Shown in pieces: positions 57,491 through 64,000 of a DNA stretch of 64,000 nucleotides. The notes under the pieces are model-generated. The model was given only the letters and a program-made list of their open reading frames with translations. It searched no databases and was not told the DNA's origin. The position numbers were made by a program, and so were the translations under genes. This DNA is from Gemmobacter aquaticus. Lineage in GTDB: Bacteria; Pseudomonadota; Alphaproteobacteria; Rhodobacterales; Rhodobacteraceae. Each line of letters starts with the position of its first letter. Within the stretch, counting starts at the first letter, position 1. The DNA is taken from contig NZ_VOAK01000011.1 of the NCBI RefSeq assembly GCF_007859075.1, positions 682,001-746,000 of the forward strand. Reading direction: 5' to 3'.

Positions 57491-60465
57491 GCACCCGTCT
57501 TTCAAAGGGTGGCCGGCTGATCGACCGGACCGCACCGCAGGAATTCACCTTCAACGGCAAGCGCCTGCGCGGCTACCGGGGCGATACGCTGGCGGCAGCG
57601 CTGCTCGCCAATGACCAGATGCTGGTCGGGCGCAGCTTCAAGTATCACCGCCCGCGCGGCATCGTCGCCAGTGGCGCCGAAGAGCCGAACGCGCTGGTGA
57701 ACATGGGTGAGGGCGGCCGGTTCGAGCCGAACCAACGCACAACCACGACCGAGCTTTTCGACGGGCTCACCTGCACCTCGCAGAACCACTGGCCGAGCCT
57801 CGAGTTCGACGTGGGCGTGGTGAACAACTATGCGGCGCGCTTCCTGCCGGCGGGGTTCTACTACAAGACCTTCATCCATCCACGCTTCGCATGGAAGCAT
57901 GTGTTTGAGCCGGTCGTGCGGCAGTCGGCGGGTCTGGGGAAGGTTCCGAAAGAGCGTGACGCCGACCGCTATGAGCAGGCCTATGCCTTCTGCGACATCC
58001 TTGTCGTGGGTGGTGGCATCGCGGGCCTTCAGGCTGCGCTGACCGCTGGCCGTGCGGGCAAGCGCGTGTGGCTGGTCGAACAGACCGCCCATTGGGGAGG
58101 CCGCGCCGTCGTTGACGGGGCCGAGATCGACGGCCAGCCTGCCGAGGCTTGGGTGAAGTCTGCGCTGCAAGCGCTTGAGGGCATGGCGAACGTCACGATT
58201 CGCAGCCGCTGCATGGCGGCAGGGTCCTATGACCATGGCTATGTGCTGTGCGACGAAAAGGTTGCCGACCATACGCCCGGCGACGGGCGTCCCCGGCATC
58301 GCCTGTGGCGGCTTCGCGCGGGCCAGATCATCGCGGCAACCGGCGCAATCGAACGCCCGCTCTCGTTTGCGGGCAACGATATTCCCGGCGTGATGCTCGC
58401 CTCGGCGGTGCGCGACTACGTGATCAACTGGGCCGTGGCGCCCGGTGACCGTACCGTGGTCGTCACCAACAACGACGATGCCTATCGCACCGCCATCGCC
58501 CTGAAAGAGGCGGGGCTCGAGGTTCCGGTGATCCTGGACGCCCGCGCCAGCGTGACCGGCGATCTGCCTGCCCGTGCCCGCGCAATGGGCATCCGGGTGG
58601 AGGCCGGGCGCGCCATCGCCAAGGTCAAGGGCGGCAAGCGGGTCACGGGTGTCGCAATCTGTGCGCAAGCCGGGCAGGGCGCCGTTCTTGAAGAGATCGC
58701 CTGCGATGCGGTTGCCATGTCTGGCGGCTGGTCCCCGGTGGTCCATCTGTGGAGCCATTGCGGCGGCAAGTTGAAGTGGGACGATGCGCAAGCCCAGTTC
58801 ACCCCCGACAAGGCCCGCCCGCCGCTGAACCATGACGGCTCGGCACTTGTGCAAACCGCAGGCTGCGCCTCTGGCGTGCTTGCTACCGCCGAAGTGCTGG
58901 CCGACGCGACCGAGGCCGCAGGTGGCGGCGCGGTGCCCGCAGCCAATGGTCCGGCTGAGGCGGCATTGGAGCCGATCTGGGTCATGCCGCAGGGCGCCCC
59001 GGTGCAACTGCGCATGAAGATGTGGCTCGACTATCAGAACGACGTGAAGGTCAGCGACGTCCAGCTTGCCGCGCGTGAGGGCTATACCTCTGTCGAGCAT
59101 ACCAAACGTTACACCACGCTTGGCATGGCAACCGATCAGGGCAAGCTCAGCAATATCAACGGCCTGGCCGTTCTGGCTGATAGCCTGTCCTCGCCCATCC
59201 CGCAGGTCGGAACCACCACCTTCCGTCCGCCCTATACGCCGGTCACCATCGGTGCGCTGGCGGGTGAGGCACGGGGCGAGATCTTCCAGCCGCTGCGTCG
59301 CAGCCCGATGCACGACTGGCACCTTGCCCAGAACGCCTATATGGAACCGGTGGGCCTGTGGCAGCGCCCCTATTGCTACCCGCGCCCCGGTGAGACGCAT
59401 GAGCAAGCGGTGCACCGAGAGGTGCGCAATACCCGCAGCAACGTGGGCCTGCTGGATGCCTCGACCCTTGGCAAGATCATCGTCAAGGGGCCGGATGCGG
59501 GCCGCTTCCTCGACATGCTTTACACCAACGTCATGTCGAACCTCGCCATCGGCAAGTGCCGCTATGGCCTGATGTGCAACGAGCAGGGCTTCCTCTCGGA
59601 CGACGGCGTGGTGGCACGCATCGACGAGGATACATGGCTTTGCCACACCACCTCGGGCGGGTCGGATCGCATCCACGCCTGGATGGAAGACTGGCTGCAG
59701 TGCGAGTGGTGGGACTGGCAGGTCTATACCGCTAACGTGACCGAGCAATTCGCGCAGATCGCCGTGGTTGGCCCCAATGCGCGCAAGGTGCTGGAAAAGC
59801 TGGGTGGCATGGATGTCTCGAAAGAGGCGCTGCCCTTCATGACCTGGGCCGACGGTGTGCTGGGCGGCTTCCGTGTGCGGGCCTACCGGATTTCGTTCTC
59901 GGGCGAGCTTAGCTACGAGATCGCGGTCCCGGCCTCGGAAGGCCGCGCCTTCTGGGATGCCCTCGTCGCAGTCGGCGCCGAATTCGGCATGATGCCCTAT
60001 GGCACCGAAGGGCTGCACGTCCTGCGCGCCGAGAAGGGCTTCATCATGATCGGCGATGAAACCGATGGAACGGTGATCCCGCAGGATCTCAACCTTGGCT
60101 GGGCGATTTCCAAGAAGAAGGACGACTATCTCGGCAAGCGCGGGCAGGAGCGGCCCTATCTCGCCAGCCCAGACCGGTGGAAACTGGTGGGGCTCGAGAC
60201 GCTGGATGGCTCGGTCATTCAGGACGGTGCCTACGCGCCTGCGCCGGGGTTCAACGCCAATGGCCAGCGCAATACGCAAGGCAGGGTCACCTCAACCTAC
60301 TTCTCGCCGACCCTGAACAAGGGCATCGCGATGGGGTTGGTCAAGGGCGGCCTCTCCCGCCTGGGCGAGGTGATCGAGATGACCAAGCTCGATGGCACGA
60401 CCCAACAGGTCCGGATCGTCGACCCGGTGTTCTATGACAAGGAAGGGGAAAAGCAGAATGTCTGA
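57487..60465 (+). CDS. soxA: Sarcosine oxidase subunit alpha
   Basis: A 992-residue subunit. An N-terminal ferredoxin-like/FAD-linked part (EFTFNGKRLRGYRGDTLAAALLAN, SRSFKYHRPRGI-type), an NAD-binding part (ILVVGGGIAGLQAALTAGRAGKRVW), and a C-terminal folate-binding aminomethyltransferase half (about 600-990, e.g. LLDASTLGKIIVKGPDAGRFLDMLYTN and GFRVRAYRISFSGELSYEI). It binds NAD and THF and shares the FMN site with beta. Joined to soxD and soxG by overlaps. Confidence 0.96.
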   Translation: MSTRLSKGGRLIDRTAPQEFTFNGKRLRGYRGDTLAAALLANDQMLVGRSFKYHRPRGIVASGAEEPNALVNMGEGGRFEPNQRTTTTELFDGLTCTSQNHWPSLEFDVGVVNNYAARFLPAGFYYKTFIHPRFAWKHVFEPVVRQSAGLGKVPKERDADRYEQAYAFCDILVVGGGIAGLQAALTAGRAGKRVWLVEQTAHWGGRAVVDGAEIDGQPAEAWVKSALQALEGMANVTIRSRCMAAGSYDHGYVLCDEKVADHTPGDGRPRHRLWRLRAGQIIAATGAIERPLSFAGNDIPGVMLASAVRDYVINWAVAPGDRTVVVTNNDDAYRTAIALKEAGLEVPVILDARASVTGDLPARARAMGIRVEAGRAIAKVKGGKRVTGVAICAQAGQGAVLEEIACDAVAMSGGWSPVVHLWSHCGGKLKWDDAQAQFTPDKARPPLNHDGSALVQTAGCASGVLATAEVLADATEAAGGGAVPAANGPAEAALEPIWVMPQGAPVQLRMKMWLDYQNDVKVSDVQLAAREGYTSVEHTKRYTTLGMATDQGKLSNINGLAVLADSLSSPIPQVGTTTFRPPYTPVTIGALAGEARGEIFQPLRRSPMHDWHLAQNAYMEPVGLWQRPYCYPRPGETHEQAVHREVRNTRSNVGLLDASTLGKIIVKGPDAGRFLDMLYTNVMSNLAIGKCRYGLMCNEQGFLSDDGVVARIDEDTWLCHTTSGGSDRIHAWMEDWLQCEWWDWQVYTANVTEQFAQIAVVGPNARKVLEKLGGMDVSKEALPFMTWADGVLGGFRVRAYRISFSGELSYEIAVPASEGRAFWDALVAVGAEFGMMPYGTEGLHVLRAEKGFIMIGDETDGTVIPQDLNLGWAISKKKDDYLGKRGQERPYLASPDRWKLVGLETLDGSVIQDGAYAPAPGFNANGQRNTQGRVTSTYFSPTLNKGIAMGLVKGGLSRLGEVIEMTKLDGTTQQVRIVDPVFYDKEGEKQNV

Positions 60466-61024
60466 GGTTGCCAATATCCCCGTTGTCAGCGCCCTTGGTG
60501 GGGCCAGCTTTGACGGCTTCGCGCGTGTCCGCGAGATCGGCCCGCTGGGCATGATCACCCTGCGCGCCAAACCCGAGGTCAAGGGCCTGTCCGCGGCGAT
60601 CAAGGCCGTCACCGGAACGGCGATGCCCAAACAGCGCCGGATCGAGGTGAAGGGCGAGAAGGCTGCCGGCTGGATGAGCCCGGATGAGTATCTGCTGGTC
60701 CTGCCCTATACCGATGTGAAGGCCGCGCTTGCGACGCTGGCGGAAAAGCTTGCCGATCAGCACCATCTGGCTGTCGATGTCTCGGACGCCCGCGCGGTGT
60801 TCCGCATCGAGGGTGATCGTGCGTCCGAGGTCTTGTCAAAGCTTGCCCCCGCCGATCTGGCGGCGCTTGAAAAGGGAGAGCTGCGTCGCACCCGCATTGC
60901 GCAGGTGGCAGGCGCGTTCTGGCAGGATGAAACGGGCTTTACCGTTGTCTGCTTCCGCTCGGTCGCGGGCTATGTGATGGGCGCGCTCAGCCATTCGGCG
61001 CAGCCCGGAAGCGAGTTGTTCTGA
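60458..61024 (+). CDS. soxG: Sarcosine oxidase subunit gamma
   Basis: A 188-residue folate-binding-like subunit: VVSALGGASFDGFARVREIGPLGMITLRAKPEVKGL, DEYLLVLPY, FRIEGDRASEVLSKLAP and QDETGFTVVCFRSVAGYVMGAL. The ATG at 60458 overlaps the soxA stop. Last gene of the operon; a terminator follows. Confidence 0.94.
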   Translation: MSEVANIPVVSALGGASFDGFARVREIGPLGMITLRAKPEVKGLSAAIKAVTGTAMPKQRRIEVKGEKAAGWMSPDEYLLVLPYTDVKAALATLAEKLADQHHLAVDVSDARAVFRIEGDRASEVLSKLAPADLAALEKGELRRTRIAQVAGAFWQDETGFTVVCFRSVAGYVMGALSHSAQPGSELF

Positions 61025-61063
61025 CCTGCCTCCGCAGGGCGGTCAATTGGACGAGACAGAGGG

Positions 61064-61091
61064 AATCGCCTGCAGTGCTCTGCGGGCGATT
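61064..61091 (+). terminator. Terminator after soxG
   Basis: A 12-bp stem (AATCGCCTGCAG / CTGCGGGCGATT, one G-T pair) with a TGCT loop and a TTTCTT tail, 40 bp after the soxG stop. Apart from this and the tRNA fragment, I see nothing genic in 61025-61373. Confidence 0.8.
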
Positions 61092-61252
61092 TTCTTATGA
61101 AGTTCAGGTTCTTCTGGCTTGGTTTTCAGTGCTGCGGGCTATTCTCGAGGCCTGGAAACAGCCACCATAGAAAGCATGGCGCGCGCTTTGTTGAGAGGCG
61201 CCTCTTGCGCTTGCCAACGATGCGGGCTAAACGCGTCTCACCTCGAAGGAAC

Positions 61253-61291
61253 GGCGGGTTGGCGGAGAGGTTACGCAGCGGATTGCAAATC
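61253..61291 (+). pseudogene. tRNA-Cys 5' fragment, probable attachment-site remnant
   Basis: The 39 bases from GGCGGGT through GCGGATTGCAAATC match the 5' half of a tRNA-Cys (acceptor strand, D-arm, anticodon stem GCGGA and loop TTGCAAA with anticodon GCA). The 3' half is missing: after AATC the sequence turns to ACAAGCAATGCC instead of closing the stem. An integrase gene lies 83 bp further on, so this looks like chromosomal sequence cut at the anticodon stem by insertion of an element. Confidence 0.8.
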
Positions 61292-61373
61292 ACAAGCAAT
61301 GCCCTGATTTCACGCAGAAATGCGTTGAGAAAACCCCGGAACCAATCGGAAACAAAAACGGAATGTTGCGGCG

Positions 61374-62354
61374 TTAGTTCCGCTTGCTCTGCGCCTCTTT
61401 TGCCCGCGCCACCTGTCGTGCTGGACCGGCGTATTTCCTCACCATTGCTGACGTCGCGTGCCCGGTCACGGCCATGATCAATTCATCGCTGCACCCGAGA
61501 GCTGCCAGTTCTGCCGCCGCTGAATAGCGCAGCCCGTGCAGGTCGTAGGCTTCGGCGCCAATCTCTCGCCTCACGCTCATCACCATGTCGGCCGCGCCGC
61601 GATAGCTTGTCGGCTTACCGCGCCCCCATGCGCAGATCGTCACGCCCACTTTCTGTGTGGATGCCAGCACCTCGCGCAGTTGCGGCGTGAAAGGCACCCA
61701 TAGAACGGCACCCGTCTTGCCCTGCGTGACCTTGATCCCATCACCCTCGATATCGCTCCAGCGCATCTTGAGCACGTCGCCAATGCGCTGCCCCGTGCCA
61801 AGGCACAGCTCGAAGATCAGGCGCGCACGCCCATCAGCTGCGGTGCGGAACGCCTCGATCTTGTCGACCGGCCACGCCTCGCGCGGCGCCGTATCCGCCT
61901 TGAGCAGCGACACCCCCTTTGCCGGGTTGTCCTGACGCCATCCAATATCGACGGCGTGTTCCATCAGAATACGAAGAACCTGAACGATGTAGTTGGCAAA
62001 CCTCACAGTTTCGGCATTTGCGTCTCTTGCGCGGATCACGTCCTTGCGCTGCATGTTCGCCACCGGCAGTGGGCCGAGCTTTGCCTTGGCCCAGTCCAGC
62101 ACCTTGTCATAGTCCCGCCCTGTGCGCGGTGCCAACTTCCGATAGCGCTGGCTTCCAATGTAGCTGGCGATCAGTGCCGAGAACGTCTTTCCGGTCTGCA
62201 CAACTGGTTGAGCACCATTCATCAAGGCCGCGTATTCCAAGGCAAATTCCTTGGTACCGGGCTGGTGCTGCATTCTGGTTGTTTTCTGGCCGCGCCGCTG
62301 AAAATACAGCACGCCCTTCTTGTCGTAGACGTGAGCCGGGAGGTGACGCTTCAC
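61374..62354 (-). CDS. Tyrosine-type site-specific integrase
   Basis: A 326-residue phage-type integrase. The catalytic set is Arg190 (GTGQRIGD), Lys213 (GKTG), His273 and Arg276 (LHGLRYSA), His299 (TGHA) and Tyr308 (VRKYAG). An N-terminal arm-binding and core-binding region (residues 1-140) is present, so it looks intact. GTG start at 62354 overlaps the small upstream gene (GTGA). It points toward the tRNA-Cys fragment, as expected at an element end. Confidence 0.94.
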   Translation of the reverse strand: MKRHLPAHVYDKKGVLYFQRRGQKTTRMQHQPGTKEFALEYAALMNGAQPVVQTGKTFSALIASYIGSQRYRKLAPRTGRDYDKVLDWAKAKLGPLPVANMQRKDVIRARDANAETVRFANYIVQVLRILMEHAVDIGWRQDNPAKGVSLLKADTAPREAWPVDKIEAFRTAADGRARLIFELCLGTGQRIGDVLKMRWSDIEGDGIKVTQGKTGAVLWVPFTPQLREVLASTQKVGVTICAWGRGKPTSYRGAADMVMSVRREIGAEAYDLHGLRYSAAAELAALGCSDELIMAVTGHATSAMVRKYAGPARQVARAKEAQSKRN

Positions 62355-62512
62355 TTGCGCATATCCACCATGTCAAAGGCGTCGCCCGAGGGCTTCGGGG
62401 TCGGCGGTGTGATCGTGATCGTCCCATCAGGCTGGACGGTTACGGCGAAGCCTTGCGCCACCCACTCGGACACCGCGCGGCGAATGTCTGATGGTCGCAT
62501 GATCTGGCCCAT
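62351..62512 (-). CDS. 53-residue integrase-coupled small protein
   Basis: MGQIMRPSDIRRAVSEWVAQ... then PDGTITITPPTPKPSGDAFDM, ending in RK. A short helix followed by a beta-turn with PDGTI is typical of small proteins encoded just before integrases in Rhodobacterales prophages. It ends within the integrase GTG start. Excisionase or hypothetical; not decided. Confidence 0.65.
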   Translation of the reverse strand: MGQIMRPSDIRRAVSEWVAQGFAVTVQPDGTITITPPTPKPSGDAFDMVDMRK

Positions 62513-62650
62513 TTACTCCCCCTTCCGCGCATCGCACATTGACGCGAGCATTTCGCCGACTTCCTCAGGCCATTGCAGAGCACGCCAGAAACCACGCCCG
62601 CGACCCATGAAGCCTGCCGCGATCATCAGATAGACCATCCAGATCGCCAT
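62513..62650 (-). CDS. 45-residue small membrane-like protein
   Basis: It starts MAIWMVYLMIAAGFMGRGRGFWRAL, one hydrophobic helix followed by a charged tail (PEEVGEMLASMCDARKGE). Its ATG overlaps the stop of the transglutaminase-like gene (TGATG), which supports it being real despite its size; its stop abuts the next small gene. Function unknown. Confidence 0.6.
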   Translation of the reverse strand: MAIWMVYLMIAAGFMGRGRGFWRALQWPEEVGEMLASMCDARKGE

Positions 62651-63033
62651 CACAGCACCTTCGCCAGCATCAGCTTCACCACGATGACCGGCCGGGGATA
62701 GGCGATCTTGGTCCCGTAGCGCCAGGTGTCCGACCAATATGGGTGCACGTTGTCGATGTAATGCCCGTTGTAGAACAGGACTGCATGCCCGCCGCCGTTG
62801 AACTTGGTGTAGATGATCTGCGCATCGCCACGCCACAGGGCCTGCTTGGCAGCCTTCTTGCTGCCCAAGGTCGCGGCAAGGGTGGTCAGTGCAAAGTCCT
62901 CGCAGTCGCCGACGATCTTGTCTGTCTTCGGGTCGATGATCACCCATTTGTCGATCTTGCTGTCACGGCGATAGGTGAAGCGGGCGCGCATGAGTTCTGC
63001 AGCGTCTCGCATGGCTGGGGTGATGTGGGTCAT
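62650..63033 (-). CDS. Transglutaminase-like cysteine peptidase, phage-type
   Basis: A 127-residue protein with VGDCEDFALTTLAATLG (catalytic Cys), GGHAVLFYNGHYIDNVHPYW (His and Asp), the Cys-His-Asp order of bacterial transglutaminase-like cysteine proteinases. No signal peptide. Such genes are met in Rhodobacter-type phages. ATG overlaps the methyltransferase stop (ATGA). Confidence 0.75.
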   Translation of the reverse strand: MTHITPAMRDAAELMRARFTYRRDSKIDKWVIIDPKTDKIVGDCEDFALTTLAATLGSKKAAKQALWRGDAQIIYTKFNGGGHAVLFYNGHYIDNVHPYWSDTWRYGTKIAYPRPVIVVKLMLAKVL

Positions 63034-64000
63034 GCTGCACCTCTGATCTGTTCGACGGCCAGATGGCCGCAGTTGGCCCGCACCAGCGCCTCGGCCAGCG
63101 GTGGGCAAACGCTGTTGCCGCAGCAGCTCACCTGGACGTGGCCGGGGAAGGGGTTCCATTTCGGGTGGTCGGTATCGGTGCCCGTCCAGACGCCTTCGAT
63201 CACATAGTCAGGCGGGAAGCCCTGGGCGTTGAACAGCTCGCGCGGGGTCAGCATCCGCATGCCGATATCGACCACCACGAAGTCCTGCCCGTCGATCGAG
63301 AGCGTGACATACTCGCCACCTTCCCAAGCGCCATGGGCGCGCAGGAACTCGGCCACCTCGCGGGCCCGGTCGTGATGCTCGGGGCCGAACGGCGGGGCGG
63401 CCAGATCGGCCTGAATGTGCCCCATGCGGTCTTTGACCGTGATCGTGTGGCAGGGCTCGTCCGACCGTGCGCCGTCGCCTGTGCCGTAGTATTTGGCGAA
63501 GAACGCGGCGATGGGCGTCTGATGGCTGCCGCTGCCTGTCACAGTGCTAATCGGCTCGCGCGCATCTCGCCCGCTGTGTGCCTCCATGCGGGGCCCGCCG
63601 TTCTGCTGGGCGAGGAAGGCGGCAACAGGGTACTGCCGCACACCGCTTGCGACCACGGTATTCAGCGGCGCCTCAATGTCGAGCGCGCGCGGCTGCTGGC
63701 CTTGGCGTTCGCCATTGCCGATGTGAACCATGGTCGCGGCGATCAAGCTGTTCTGATCCTTGCGGCTGGCGCAGATGGTGTGATGCGGATCGGACGCGGG
63801 CCGGTTGCCTCCGCCCTGCTGGGCATAGGTCAGGACAGGGGCGATGAGTGTCAGACCTGCGCCGCCAGCGGTGACTGTGTGGGTCGGTTCGTCGGCACCC
63901 TGCCAAGGCTTCTGGCTGTTACGCATCGTTGCCAGGAACGGGGCAAGAACCGCATGCTGGATGCCACCCACGGGCACAGTGCCAAGCGGATCCGTGAGCG
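63030..64000 (-). CDS. C-terminal part of a DNA cytosine methyltransferase with repeats
   Basis: An open frame running past the right edge; 322 residues plus stop are visible. The final third (VDIGMRMLTPRELFNAQGFPPDYVIEG, then QVSCCGNSVCPPLAEALVRAN) carries C5-methyltransferase motifs IX and X. The part before it holds at least four diverged repeats of about 45 residues centred on [DE]P-x-x-T-[VI] (EPTHTVT, DPHHTIC, APLNTVV, EPISTVT, EPCHTIT), between catalytic domain and motif IX where target recognition lies. The catalytic PCQ motif is outside the window. Confidence 0.85.
   Translation of the reverse strand, partial: LTDPLGTVPVGGIQHAVLAPFLATMRNSQKPWQGADEPTHTVTAGGAGLTLIAPVLTYAQQGGGNRPASDPHHTICASRKDQNSLIAATMVHIGNGERQGQQPRALDIEAPLNTVVASGVRQYPVAAFLAQQNGGPRMEAHSGRDAREPISTVTGSGSHQTPIAAFFAKYYGTGDGARSDEPCHTITVKDRMGHIQADLAAPPFGPEHHDRAREVAEFLRAHGAWEGGEYVTLSIDGQDFVVVDIGMRMLTPRELFNAQGFPPDYVIEGVWTGTDTDHPKWNPFPGHVQVSCCGNSVCPPLAEALVRANCGHLAVEQIRGAA

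Noticed and set aside
57502-60279. A 925-codon open frame opposite soxA
   Set aside because: Pure antisense of soxA; open only because of high GC codon bias.
61097-61477. A 126-codon plus-strand frame over the tRNA-Cys fragment
   Set aside because: Its middle is just the translated tRNA fragment and its end is antisense to the integrase gene; no ribosome site or motif.

Overview
The window is high-GC alphaproteobacterial chromosome that reads as Rhodobacteraceae/Paracoccaceae (Rhodobacterales). The clues are tatABC next to nlpD-pcm-surE, a suf operon carrying an embedded YIP1 gene, a stand-alone NDUFS4-type complex I subunit, AI-2E/Hda/ppk/ppx in a row, a ccmI-ruvX-DUF1289 run, and the four-subunit sarcosine oxidase operon soxBDAG. 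Genes are dense, mostly joined by ATGA or TGATG overlaps. No CRISPR array or insertion sequence was seen.

Layout: 1-3.9 kb holds a partial Hint-domain protein, an SDR with an atypical active site, an orphan ABC ATPase and a WYL regulator. 4.0-9.4 kb holds tatABC, a DUF815 ATPase and, facing it, surE-pcm-nlpD. 9.5-16.2 kb holds a large exported esterase-like phytase-family protein, tgt, lon, an HU-family protein and tRNA-Val. 16.2-24.2 kb holds cysS, a cysteine desulfurase, sufBCD, a YIP1 membrane protein, sufS and tRNA-Arg. 24.2-35 kb is a mixed housekeeping and hypothetical stretch with a PepSY/cytochrome b pair, sodB, a membrane-anchored NYN-type nuclease, uvrB, NDUFS4 and a TerB/DnaJ protein. 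35.2-42 kb holds an AI-2E transporter, an Hda-like AAA protein, ppk, ppx and an Xre-RES toxin-antitoxin pair.

The most interesting region is 42-51.6 kb. A minus-strand operon encodes a thermostable-hemolysin-family protein, an AMP-ligase-like protein whose A10 lysine is replaced, an SDR, a TauD/TfdA-type oxygenase and a DUF6134-like exported protein, with an outer-membrane barrel further downstream. Just upstream lies a two-component system, and divergent from that are eptA (lipid A phosphoethanolamine transferase) and dgkA (diacylglycerol kinase). An 18-bp box made of 11-bp-spaced AAGG repeats occurs in both the eptA/regulator intergenic region and directly upstream of the hemolysin-family gene, matching at 16 of 18 positions. 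I infer that one PmrAB/QseBC-like system controls lipid A modification and an uncharacterised, probably lipid-derived, biosynthetic operon together.

51.7-61 kb holds dusA, a TauE/SafE permease, DUF1289, ruvX, ccmI and soxBDAG. At 61.25 kb a 5' fragment of tRNA-Cys ends just after the anticodon loop and is followed by a tyrosine integrase and phage-like genes: two small ORFs, a transglutaminase-like cysteine peptidase and a repeat-bearing cytosine methyltransferase cut by the window edge. This looks like the left end of a prophage or related element inserted in tRNA-Cys.
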